Source of the DNA: Promerops cafer
Taxonomy: Eukaryota; Chordata; Aves; Passeriformes; Nectariniidae
Length of the DNA: 64,000 bases
Direction of reading: 5' to 3'
Assembly (NCBI GenBank): GCA_013398275.1
Contig: VZSE01012305.1
Span: 1-64,000, forward strand
Below the pieces are notes generated by a model. That model made no database searches. It was not told where the DNA came from and saw only the letters and a program-made list of their open reading frames with translations. The first letter of the stretch is position 1. Each line of letters starts with the position of its first letter. Position numbers and translations under genes: made by a program. Below, piece after piece: positions 51,015 to 62,830 of this stretch.

Positions 51015-51470
51015 AACCACAGAATTAACTAGGTTGGAAAAGACCTTTGAGAACATCAAGTCTAACCTGTGAGCTAACACCACCTTGTCAACTAAACCGT
51101 GGCACTGAGTGCCACCTCCAGTCTTTTTTTAAACATCTTCAGGGATGGGGACTCCACCACTTCCCTGGGCAGCCCATTCCAGTGCCAAATCACTCTTTCA
51201 GTGAAGAATTATTTCCTAATGTCCAGAGTAAGCTTCCACTGGCACAGCTTAAGACTCTGTCCTCTCATTCTTTCTCTGGTTGCCTGGGAGAAGAGACTGA
51301 CCCTGACCTGACTACAGCCTCTTGTCAGGCAGCTGTGGAGAGTGATAAGATTCCCCCTGATCCTCCTTTTCTCCAGGCTAAACAACCCTAGCTCCCTCAG
51401 CGATTCTTCACAGGACTTGTGTTCCAGACTCTTTACCAGCCTTGTTGCCCTGCAGGCATTTGGAGAGATA
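51015..51470 (-). mobile_element. CR1 LINE 3' end, younger copy
   Basis: The segment begins at a terminal-repeat remnant (accacagaattaac) and follows the antisense CR1 consensus closely: aggttggaaaagacctttgag, ggcactgagtgccacctccag, ttcagggatggggactccacc, ccagtgccaaatcactctttc and ctccaggctaaacaaccctag. It is similar in type to the copy in the SPAST promoter. Similarity fades after the cagccttgttgccctgcagg phrase. Confidence 0.85.
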
Positions 51471-51884
51471 GCAGTGTTACATTATGTGACATTTGGGAGA
51501 TCCACCAGCCATCTCTCATTCAGGATGCCCAAGATTAAATTGCCTGTGGCAGATGTTTCTCCACTGTATTCGTGGAAAACCTTTGGTGTGTTGATCCCCA
51601 GTCCCCCCGTATGCTCCTGCCAGGCCTTTGCTGCCATTTCTGGGAGGCATTTGGGTTGAGATCTCTTCTCTGCAATTTAATCCTATTTGCTTTCCTATCC
51701 CAGCAGACTTGTTAAACTCTTACACCTCTTTTCCAGCTGCTGGTTTTGATTGTGAAAACCTTATTGTATCGCCTCATTTTTCTCTTCCCTGTCAGGAACA
51801 GCCCAAATTCTCTCTCCATCCTTTTCTACACTATGACTAGTTGCTCTTGCTGCTTTCCTTCAGGCTGCTGGTCAACACTTCCTC

Positions 51885-52870
51885 AAACTGGAGCATCCAA
51901 AATGACTCATTTATGCTGAGACCAGACTGGTGCCAAGTGTGGGGGAGTATAACTTCATGTTTTCACATATGTCACCACTGCACAGTGTGACCCAGGATGA
52001 TTCTCGCCCCTTCCTTAGCAACAAGTCACTGTGACACACTGACACCTAAATTCAACAGAACAACTGTATAGCTAATTGTTGCCTTGTTAAATGTCTGCTC
52101 TTCTAGAAACCCGTGTCAGGTTTGCCCTTTTTCTTGTCCTTATCAAACTGCCTTCTGTTTTTCAGATACTTTCTCCAGTTTGGCTAGATCATTTTGAATT
52201 CCTAGGCTGTCTCCTTTATACTAGAAGTCCTTCTACCCTAGCCATCATCTTCAAATTTATCAGTAGTATTTCAGGAGCTCAGTATCCATTAATTAAGATA
52301 CAGTGTACTACCATAGATTGGCTTCAGTGAAATCCATACTTAATGCACCCTTCCAGCCTGACAAGAAATTTACTGACAGTGACTCTTAGAAGTTTTCTAA
52401 CCAGCTCTGAACTGTCCTTATAATGGTGTCATGTAGACTCAAGTCACCTCCCCCTACAACACCCCATGTAAGAAAATGCTAAAGCTTTACTGTAGTCAAA
52501 ACACATCTATTGATTATGTAGAATGACAGTTTCCATTTTTTATCCTCTCACAGAAGGAACCTGCAAAAGTTTGAAATGTTAGTTCCTCATTAATCTATAT
52601 TTGCCATCACTCATCTGCTTGGCACCTTTCATGTATTTGCAAGCAGCCTGGTTTGTTCTTACAGTGTTTTTATGGGTACTAAAGTTCAGCCAGCTGGTCT
52701 GCAGTTGTCTTGCTTCTCTGTCCCTCCTTTATTAAGCTTGTCACTCCATTTGCCCTCGATCAGTTTTGTGGGACCTTGGTCACCCACCCTAAATTCTCAG
52801 ATAACCCTAGCCAGCTCTCAGGTAGTTTCTGCCAGTGGTGAAAATACCTATGGGGAATTTCATTAGATGC
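51885..52870 (-). mobile_element. Ancient CR1-like LINE, ORF2 reverse-transcriptase region
   Basis: Antisense landmarks appear in the right order over about 1 kb: ctgagaccagactggtgccaag, ttctccagtttggctagatc (then attttgaatt), cttcaaatttatcagtagta, a stretch around 52470-52510 matching the usual aaagtcaa-type phrase, and cagctggtctgcagttgtc near 52690. The last phrase corresponds to the reverse-transcriptase finger region. The frames are destroyed. The copy is much more diverged than the CR1 tail just to its left. Confidence 0.7.
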
Positions 52871-55800
52871 AACCAGTTTGAAAATATTTAATTCATTGAA
52901 ATGGTCTTTTAAAATAAGTTTAGATAGCTTTCTCTTTTTTTAGTGCCCTGAAATCTCAGTCTTTTGATGGCAGTTCTATCAGCTGTGCAATCACAGCTTA
53001 ACCACTGCAGTGGAAACAGAAAAGAAATTAGACCACTTTGACATTGATAGATTTAAGTGATAGAAACGTGGGAAGGAAAGGACAGCCTGGTTCAGCAAGT
53101 CCCATCTCCAGTGCCCATAAAGTGTAACATCATGCAGGGACTACACAAGTCTCTGCACCTAACAAGCCAAACCTGCTTTAGCATGTTCATGCCAGGAAGA
53201 TCTTACCCTGGGCTGCTAATACTGAAAAGGCAGGCTGAGCTTTTGGAAACCTGGGGTTTTACCTGGGCCTTTCCCCTTCTCAGAGGATAATGTTCCACGC
53301 CTGTGGCTGCTGCCTTGCTGGGTGGGAAGCTTCTGCAAGACTGCAGGCAGCACTGCAGGGCTGGCAAAATGGGCTGAGGCTGCAAGGGGAAGCCTGGGGG
53401 AGAGTTGCCAAGGCAGGAGGGGGCTGCAGTGGCCCAAGGAGTCTGGCCCCAGAGTGGGCTGTGACAGCCAAAGGGCCTCTCCCTCAGCCCTTGGTGCCAA
53501 GGGGGATCTGTGCAAGGCTTGGGCTTGTGATGCCTCGGTGCAAAGCTTTGGCTGGTGGTGGAACAGCGAGGAGAAAAAATACAAACAAGAACTCCAGGAG
53601 GGAGCCTGGGGTAATGGCAATGCCCTTAATTTAAACAATGCTTTTGCTAACTTTTATCCAGGTTCTTCTTCTCAATTCAAAGGAAAAGACACTTTATTTA
53701 GGGCTTCACTCTTCCCTGCAGCAATCCAGGGCTTGCCTATGGCTTTATGATGTCTGTATGGTTTCTAGTTCTCCAATATTTTTATGCAGCGTCATCCCAG
53801 ATCAGATACCCTCAGAAATGTCCCCAAGCTGTAAAAATGGGTTAATCATCCAACAATCTCTTGTTTCAAATTCAGTAAAGTATTATACAAGCATTCACGA
53901 ATAATGATCTTTAAAAATAAGAGCAGCTTTACATGCAATTGTTTGTTCAACCAATGTACAAAGCAAAAATTTTTTGGAATGTTACATTATTGTTACTTTT
54001 TTTTTAATACTAGTTGTCCTTTAGTGAGTGTTAATCTCTGACAGATGGCTCTGTCCATCTGGCACTACTGAAGAGCGTAAAAATCTAATTTATGTGGAAA
54101 ATTTATTTAAAATTGTGTATTAATTAGAAACAACTAAAACAACTGATCTTTTTATCCTGGGAGAGCATGATGGTGCCAAAGCACCACTAATAAATTCCAC
54201 TGCCAAGAAGTGGGAGAGAGTTTGCAGACAGAACTCATGGCATGAATAAGTTTTCTCCTTTCTTAGTTGTGAAATATTTCTAAGGACAAAAAATCCTGTG
54301 AACAAAGTGCAGTGTCCCTCACAGACAAATTCACACAGGCTCTGGCTCGTGCTGAAGGAAGGTGTGATATCAGCCTGTTCCTCCTTCTCTGGTATGAGGG
54401 AAGGCATCCCTCGTGGAAAGGCACACTTGGAGATTCTGGATCTGAGTGTGCCTGGCTCAGTACAGCACCTGAAGGGATGCTGATGGACATTTCTGCTTCT
54501 CCCACCAGACTAGCAACTTTATCCTCACCCTGCTTGCTGGAAAGCCTGCAGCTCTTGCTGGCTGCCCCAGGGGTTTGGGGTGCTGAGGGCATTGCCAGGA
54601 GAAGGCAGTGGGGGAGCGCTGAGCACAAAGTCTGCAGCATGGGAGAAGAGGAAGGAGGAGGAGGAGATGGGGGCCCTCTAGGAAGTCTGCAGCATTGCTC
54701 AAGTAGGGAGGTGGATCCACGTGAGACCAGGCTTTATCAGTTGTGGAGCAGTGTTACTTGGGCAGGCATCAGCTTCGGAAAAATTAACAAGGCAGGAGAG
54801 GCCCTGCAACTAACAGTTGCACAGAAATTTATAATAAAACATAGATTTTACCATCTTCACAGCATGATCCCACTCCCATGGTGACCTGTTTGGTGAATGT
54901 ACTTGAATTTTTTGGGACCTTGACTGGCTTACTGCATTGCTCAGGGAATCTGAAAAGTTATTTGGATGTGATGTCATAGTCAGAGAATAAAGCATACTTT
55001 GACTATGACAAGACAAACATTCAACTGTTATATTTTTTTCTTTTAACATCATCAAATACTCAATCTGAAGAGAAACACAATTCTTAAATTTTTCCTGAAA
55101 TAAAAAAAAAATCCATTCTTTTAATGCTGGTTTAGAAAAGTTCTTTCTGTCTGCAATGGGCAAGATGATTGTCTTATCTTGGACCATGAAAGGGTTGAGT
55201 ATTGTTTTGTGCTGAAGTAAAAATATTATTTCATCCTGAAGATTGGAACAGATTACTCAGTAATCCTCCAAAAAACAGATTTATATTTAGAATGACAATA
55301 CATAAGGTTTTCTTAGCAATGGTAGTTTTATTTCCTACAAGAACAGTGTTCTGAAAGTAAATCCTCAGACAAGAATGCTTTGCATTAAAAACATGCTTTC
55401 TCTTTCATGACTTCCAGGTCAGATTAGTCTCTTCAACCTGTGTGGAAAATTCTTAGGTGATTTATTAAAAAGGAAACGAATCAAAATTTTCGCAATGCAA
55501 TAGCAATCTATTAAAATGCATAATTTCATTAAACATGTATTTTTCTGGTGGTGTTATAGTCATGAAGAATCTGACACCAGAAGCATCATTTCTATTAAAT
55601 TTCAATTGCATAATTTTGAAGGCTGTAAATCACTCTTTATTTCCTTTTAAATGCTCTATTATGGTTCCCTAGCAGCAAGGGGTAATACTTCCAAAGTTCA
55701 AAGCCAAGGTTTAGTCTGCATGGGATGCCAGGAGAAAGCCAGCAGGGTGCTGGTCTGTGAACCTGAGAAGCTGAAGGTGGATCCGTGGTCCACCACACTC

Positions 55801-58800
55801 TGTCTGCACAACTGTCTCTAAAGTCCTGAGGCTGCAGCAGTCAGTCAGGGCTACTGACATGGAAACCAGAGCCTGAAGCTCATGCTTTTGATACAGGAGA
55901 CAAATGAGGTTTGGCACCCTTTAAAGAGGATTGGAAACCAGGCATACTGTGGGTTAGGGGACCTCTACAATTTGCCTTCAAGAGACATATTGAGAAAGGT
56001 CAAGACCCAGTCCCTTCCTTCAGACTGTGGTCAACCAAACCTGGGTCCACTTTTGAGGGTTAGTGCTACTGTGTTGTCTTTCAGAACCAAAAGAGTTCTT
56101 TGCATCCTTCAAAAGCAGAAAAAAGAAAAGAAAAGGGCATTGGTGGTAATGGTTAAATTTTATATTAGTGGTTTGAACACGTGCTCAGGAAATGTGACAC
56201 ATGCCTTTTAAGCTTTTCTCAGCTGGAGGATGTTCAAACCCACATCAGAGAAAATCAGCAAGAAAGAGCCTGTAGATGAGGGATGAGAGTGCTTTTGGGG
56301 CAGAGGGCAGGTCTGCTTACACATTGCACTCCAGTCTTTGGACAAAAAGCAAGAATAGTTCTGGGAACACAGACTGGAGCTCTGCTGGCCTTCTGAGTTA
56401 TACTTCCTCTATCCTGGTCTCTTCTTCTGTGCTCTGGAGAGCTGCATTTGTACTGCCTCTGCCCAAGGGTCCTGGCACTGTGAAAGATACTTAAAATTAT
56501 TACCTGGGAATAAAACTGCCCTGATAGAAACCTCCCAGAGGCAGGGCACAGGTGCTTTGTAACTGAGTGCTGGTTTTTGAGGCTGGCCACATGCTCACAG
56601 CTTACATTTTACATTTATCAGCTTTATGATAAAAATTACCAGCACTTCACCTCCACTGAAACCCATGTCCTGAGCTCAGTGCCTCGATGCAAAACCATAC
56701 ATGGTGGTCACAGCACTGGCAGGCTTTCATTCCCCACACACTGAGTGAAAAGCTGACTTGCAGTTCTTGTCTCTGCAAATGCCATCTCAAAAGAGTTCCA
56801 AAGCACCCAGATGCTTTAAAAGAGGGTGGCCCTGTCAGAAAAGATCCCATGTGAAAGCTGCACTGTCAGCTTTTTGCACCCTCCTAAGTGTAAATACAAC
56901 AGAAATCTTGTGTTGTAGTGGGGCCAAACCCCTCTCAGGGTTTCCCATGGCCCTTGCTGGTCAGGCTGAAAGCCAGACTATCTGTGCTGGTGGGAGAGGC
57001 TTGAGCCCATCCCTGGAGAGGCACACATTGCTTGAATGTAAATAACTGAAGCAGAAGAGAGTTAAATCCAACAGCTATTTAGAATGAAATTCACAAACAG
57101 ATCTGCCCTTCCACTGCCAAGGGTGTGCTCTGTGGAACCAAGGCATTTTATTGTAATTATCATGCTACCAGAGGGTCTCTTAGAGCCCTGACTCCCACAG
57201 CCCAGCAAACACAGGACAATACCAGAATTGATTAAAAGTAGTAATTCAGATTCTAGCTGTCATGAGCTAGAGAGAAGCTTGAAATTGTTACTTGTTTTTT
57301 ATTAAATGGTTCAAACAAGCAAAAAGCCATGGGTATTTTTAAAATGTAATTATTTTAAAACCAACGCCTTTATATAAAGAAAGAGCCTGATGTGTAGTTG
57401 GCAATTCTGTGACTACCCTGCATTTACTAGGTCACTTCACATGTGCTCCACCATAGGCACGTGTTAGAAATTAGGATACTGATGTGTATTTGCCAGCAAA
57501 CCTCCAGATACCTGGCTGTTTGGATCTGTTCTGGAGATGATGCCCAACATTAGTTAGTATTTGCATTGCAGCATCTGGAGCTGTCTGTGGTGTCCCTGTA
57601 GAAATAAACACTTTTCCAGAGGTAGCATTCACAGTCGGGATTGTCACCAGGGCCTTGACATCCACAGCACCACAGGGTAGTTTTGAGCTCTGTTCTTTCC
57701 TGTAGTTAAAGCCTTTTGAAATCTTTGGAAGAGCTGCCCGGAATAAAGTACAGATAAAGAAGGGCTGCCCAATAAACTGCTGAACTTCTGCTTTAATTGT
57801 TCTGCTGTGACAGGAGCTATTTCAGATAGACTAAGATAAGTAACACCATATGGAAATAATGTTTCTCCCATGACAGTGGGATTTTTGTGCTATCACTCAG
57901 CTTTGCAAGACTTGACAAACAGACATGGGAAAGCAGTGGGAAAGTCACAGAGCAACCAGAGCCCTCCATCTATAACACACTGGTTCCTCTTACCCCTAAT
58001 CATAAAAGGAGTAGGCAAGGCTTGTTTTCTCCTTCCTCCCCCTTTCTTCCTTTTGCAGAGAAAGCAAGTTAACTGAGCCAGTCTGATCAGGGAGCAGTTG
58101 GAAAAAAAAAAAAAAGAAAACAGAAATGGGAAAGTTTATAAAATCTGAATGCATCCTTCTTTCCTGAAAGAAAAGAAATGGATTTTGAGAAGATAACCAG
58201 TTCTTGACATGGGAAGCTCATTCCCCAAAGCCGATACTCAAGCCAAGAGGTCAGGCCTTGTATCTTGCTATTTGCTATTATGTTTGCATGTTACTAGGCT
58301 GGAAGGTTTGTGGTTTATGCCGTGACTATGAGGGAGTGCAAGCTTTCAGCCACACAAACAAATCCTGAGGGTTTAGCACAAGCTCGGCTTGTCAGTACAA
58401 AGTAACATTTAATTAACCTAGAAACTGTTACCCGGGAGTTTGTCTGAGCAACAAATGATCAAAGAAGATGTCTCTCCCCCATTTCATTGGTCTGGTTTGA
58501 CTCCCTACAAAGGGATGTTTTGCACTCTGAGTGTGGAGGGGGGATGTTCTTCTTTGAAGTTTTTTTCAAGTGTTTTTGGCAAAGGTGGTAAAAAGTGTGA
58601 TGTTTTTAATCTCCTTCTCTTTGCAAAAAAAATTTACCAGCTGCAGAGGCCAAAACCTTTCCCCTAGAACTGCAGAAGAGTGCAAAAGGCTGTTCCTCCA
58701 ACAGGTGGTGAACTTCGTGATATACCTCCTCTACTTTCATACTGGCTTTTTCAGGAGCCAAGTAAAGGCCCCCTTGCTCAAGCATGGCAAGTGACAAATC

Positions 58801-59690
58801 AAAGGATGTGTTGCCCAATGGCTCTTCAGTAAGCTGTGACAAGAAACTGGATGAGAGCTGAGCCTAAGCAAATTGTTAAAGTTTTGCTCTTGGCAGCACT
58901 TTCAGCCCCAGCCAAACCTGAAAGGAAGCTGAGCTGGAGCTTTACATTGCTCCAGTCCCTGCTTTACACGCTGGTCCCCAAGTGAAAGGCAGCAGGCTTC
59001 AAATGGAACTTTTAAGTGTCATATAGTTTTATTCAATTCTGTTTCCTGATCCAGAGGTGAAGGAGCAGCAGCAGGGAGAGAAGGATCCTGAAAAGAAAAG
59101 GATGGAAAGGACCATCCTCTTCCGTGGTGTCACAAACTAATTAAAGTGATTAAAGTCATGCTGTATCCATGACCTTAGAGGACCTGCAGCAAAGACACAG
59201 CAGGGCATGTGGCTCAGTGGGTAACTATTTACATAGAACCCCACACAGGGCTCATAGTGTATTAAATCCAGCCTTCTGGCAGGAACAAAAAAGACAAATA
59301 CATACACAAACCCCACAAAATTCACTTATTTTGCATTTTTAGAAGAGATTTATGAAAAAATGAAGATGCTGTTTGATAAGGAATTAAAAAGGAACTGAGG
59401 ATAATATGCTTATTGGAAACCCAGAGGTTCTTTAAGGACACCATTTTAGAAATTGAGAGTAAATGCATCTCTCAAATGAATAAAAACTCTGAAAGACCCC
59501 TGATAAGGCAAATAAGTCAGTGTGGTTAACCAGCAGAAGCTAACAGAAGTTTACAAAAAAAAAAAAAAAGAGGGAAAAGTTTATTTCAAGCAAGGGATAA
59601 AGATGATGTCTCTCAAGGTGAACATGGAGACATAAAAAGGTTGGACCGGATAAAAGATTTTCAAGAGCAAGTCACCAGAGGCAGAAGCTA
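52870..59690. other. Right intergenic region, no gene recognised
   Basis: GC-richer patches at about 53200-53640 and 54300-54720 give overlapping frames on both strands, up to 190 codons (54312-54884, +). None shows a known domain, and their mutual overlap argues against coding. Two adjacent minus-strand frames at 57471-57871 are described separately. The rest is AT-rich unique DNA with an A-tract near 58100. Confidence 0.45.
57471..57871 (-). other. Two adjoining unrecognised minus-strand frames, possible decayed coding sequence
   Basis: A 75-codon frame (57871-57644, beginning MGETLFPYGVTYLSL) is followed, after a frame change, by a 64-codon frame (57665-57471, beginning MDVKALVTIPTVNA). 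Their amino-acid composition is balanced and not low-complexity, and they abut with a shift rather than a gap, as in a frameshifted pseudogene or an old retroelement gene. I do not recognise the product, and chance openness remains possible. Confidence 0.2.
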
Positions 59691-60500
59691 ATATTAAATG
59701 TTTTTAAACACATCAGAAGCAGGATGTGTTTGTAAATACAGCAGAAGCAGGAAATGGTTAGGTTATGTAATGAAAGCCCATTTGCACACCCAGAGAGGAG
59801 CACAGAGGGTGGAGGGTATGTATCACCCTGCCCAGGTCCTCCCAGGCCCCTCACAGGGACCATTAGACCACCAAAGGTCCATCTCCAGAAGCCAGAGGAT
59901 CACAGAGGCCCAAGGGCAAGTGGGAATTCAAATCAAGAATCCCCAAGGAATGAGGGAGGAACTTCTCCAGACTCCTCCTGGGTCTGTCTGCAGAGGACTT
60001 TGGCCCCAGTGTCCAGACTTGAAACCCATCACAAAGTGTCAGTGGGAGCAGCTCTCCAGACCTCCTTTTGATCTGCAGGGGTCCCTGTCTTTAGCTCTAG
60101 GACACATTGTGGGAAAAGCAGTTTGGAATTATTCATGCCTTATGACAAGATGCCTAGAGGAGGAACCAGGGGAGGGTAAAGGCAGGGATATCAGTGACTT
60201 GGAGTGCTTTGTGTGCCCGTACCTACTGGGAATGCATTTCCAGTCTCACTACTGGCTTGACCTGGGGTATGGAGCTGTGGCAGACTCACCTCTCTTGAGC
60301 TGTCAGACCCAGCACGATGTATTTTACCCTAACAAACCAGCCCGAAGTCTGTGGGAGTAACAGGATATTGAGGTGTAAAATGAGCAAACAAGACAGTCAG
60401 TGGGCCCTGGCAATAAGGTTAGCAGGAAAGTTTTGGTGTTCATTGTGTTGGACTTTAGCCTTCCTTTATGGCAAAAAAACTTCCTAAAACTAAAGAATGA
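59550..60500. other. 220-codon open frame and flanks, function unknown
   Basis: The frame at 59698-60360 (+) is the longest gap-free open frame in the window, preceded by a 15-base A-tract (59555). Its first few dozen bases (cacatcagaagcagg) resemble the 5' part of CR1 ORF2, but the remainder does not. The encoded sequence has no domain or signal I recognise. It sits directly left of a CR1 segment in the same orientation, so it may be an insertion in that element or unique DNA. Confidence 0.3.
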
Positions 60501-61240
60501 GTAAATGAGACTTCAGAGGTGCTGATATGAATAATGTCTGGTTAGCAGGGCCAGAAGCTATTCAGACCAGGTTTCTGAATATAGCTATAACTCAGATATT
60601 GAGTCATGAAGCTACTGCTTGGATATATAATCCATCTAGGCATAACACCTCAGCTGTGGTGCCACAGGAATGGAAGATGGTAGATGTGACACTAATTTTT
60701 GATCCAGGAAACAGATCAGCAATCCTGATTTCCATGCAGGATCATGGCACAGACTAAGACTAGTAGTCACAGAGATAAATGTGGTATGTTGGGAAAGGTC
60801 TCATACTGTGTAGAGAAAAGTCACAATGCATGTTGGATTCCTTTGAAGCTTTTCAAAAAGAATTGAATCACCAGGGGGTTAGAAGGAAGATAATTTGTGT
60901 ATCAGTAATGGGTTGAATAATGGAAAACAAAATTTTCTCAATGGAGAAAAGACTTCAGTGGAATCCCTAAGGAATCAGTGGTGGAGTCTGTGCTCTTCAG
61001 CATGCACATAAACAAGCAGACATGTGTGAACAGTGAGGCAACAGAGTTTGTTGACTAAAAAATCTACTCAGATGTACTATGTTTATTTGAGTTCAGTCAA
61101 GGTTTTCAAGTCACGTAAGGATTTACAAGCAGATCCGTAATGGTGAAAATGGACAAAGTTACAGCAAGTCTAAGACATAACTGAAATTTAACCCAGGTGC
61201 AAATAAAATAGCAGCTAAATCTGGATTTATAGTCTTTGTA
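60500..61240 (+). mobile_element. Ancient CR1-like LINE, reverse-transcriptase region
   Basis: Sense landmarks in order: gtggtgccacaggaatggaag, then atgtgacactaatttttgatcc and aggaaacagatcagc (the V-x-V-T-x-I-F...D-P-G-N-x-R finger motif), then a stretch around 60961-61018 matching the usual ...GTGGAGTC...GTGCTCTTCA phrase, and gaggcaacagagtttgttgac where the Y/F-A-D-D active site should be. It is clearly decayed. The active-site Asp pair is reduced to Val-Asp. Confidence 0.7.
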
Positions 61241-61699
61241 GATTTCAAGTAAAATAGTACTAAAAGTCAGTATTATAAAAAACTGCTTATTGTAAATTAT
61301 CCCGTCTCTTTAACTGGAGATACCTGGCCAAAAAGGCCTGGCTGAAATCTGCTGTCAGATATTATCTTAGCTTAAGCTGAATAGCTTTACAGGCTCCTAG
61401 AAATAAAGGCTGTAGAGAGACTTCTGAGACCAGTCAATCCATTGGTTTAAACATGAATGATGTGTACTTGATCCTCTCTTGACAGATTCATGTTTCAAAG
61501 ACCTGCAGCCTTAGGGAAATCAAAGGCTCCACCTTGCAACCCTTAATATTGTAATGTTTTCCTTAATGTTTATGTTCAGTGACCTTTGCAGTAAATTAAG
61601 CCTACTATTTTTCATTGTGAATGTGGGAAGTAGCTTATTTATTTCCTTTGTAAAGCAACATTATACATATTTAAGGATATAAAAGAACTTCCTGACTTT

Positions 61700-62830
61700 T
61701 AAAACATTCTTTTCCTTCAGCCTGAGAACCCGGTTCCTTCAATCTTCCTTCATAAGTTGTATTTTCTAGATCAGTAGTCATTTGTGCTGCTTTTTCCTTG
61801 TCTTTCTCCATCTGCAGGGATGAAAGCCAGACCACCACAAGGAATATTCCAGATGAGCTCTTACCAAGCACTGAGTAGAGCAGAATGGTAATTTCCTATG
61901 TCTTGGAGTCTGTAGTCTTGCTTTTATAAGAATAGTATTTACTTTATTGTCACCAGACAAACACTGTTGATGTGAGTTCAACTTCTTCCGTTAGTTTATT
62001 GATTCCCCTTGTATCATTCCCAGCTATGATTTAGGACTCCAAGGGCCTCTGTGCTTTTGGCTCATTACCTAGAGACAGAGCAAAAGGAGATGAGATTCTA
62101 TAGAAAGCAGCTCTATATGTTTTACATTGAGTAGTGGACCACCAGGGGCTACTCTGTAGTCCTATGTGCCACCAGTTTTGTACTGGGCCTGTGGTGGTTT
62201 TGTGTGAACCAGTGATTGGGGAAGTATTGTCTTTAGGCTTGGGATGTGCTACCTTTAAGGGGTGCATTTGAAATGTAGCAAAGAGAAGCAGGCATATTTT
62301 CAGTAAGCAGAATTTACTATGGAGCACTGTGAGCTTCCTCAATGTTCTACATTAGAAAAGACAGAGAACCAGCCATCCAAACTGTGCTTCCCTTCTTTGT
62401 AGTATCCAATGAAACAGTGCTGGGGAAGGCCTGGCTAGAATCATGGGATGTGGAAACTCTTGCTTTTGGCCTTTCCACAAGATGTGTTGTTCCTGTTGCA
62501 GAAGGAAAGCAAACCAACATTACTTATTCTTGACAAACCTATCTCAGCTAATACTCACCTTTTTTGTCTTCCATATATATTTTGTTCATTTTTTTCCACC
62601 AATATCTTTTCAATGGAAATTTCCTTTCATCAATTGATAACTTCCCATCTCCATTCTACACCTTTTAAAATTATCCCCTGTGGTTTTGATATTGTCATCT
62701 TCAGGCCACCTTGTTTGCCCTTTGTGGGTTTGCCGAGATTGCATCATTCTGAGGTTACTTTCACCCAGCCTTCAGGATGTCAGGCTGAAGTTTATTTGTT
62801 CTAGTTCCCTTGAAAACTAATAAATTATCT
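61700..62830 (-). mobile_element. Ancient CR1-like LINE, antisense, probably one decayed copy
   Basis: The clearest part is 61715-61970: cggttccttcaatcttccttc, then cataagttgtattttctag, ctttctccatctgcagg, gcactgagtagagcagaatgg and taatttcctatgtcttgg. This is the antisense CR1 ORF2 C-terminal region. Weaker matches at 62525-62640 and 62740-62815 (caggatgtcaggctgaag and following) correspond to the finger region at the spacing expected within a single element. It lies tail-to-tail with the sense copy to its left. Confidence 0.6.

Noticed and set aside
53200..53750. Several overlapping frames (110-142 codons) on both strands
   Set aside because: Multiple mutually overlapping frames on both strands in GC-rich DNA are the signature of composition. 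No domain, splice pattern or repeat was seen.
60527..60757. 76-codon frame read as a host gene
   Set aside because: Its core (EWKMVDVTLIFDPGNR) is a remnant of the CR1 reverse-transcriptase finger motif, so it belongs to the LINE, not to a gene.
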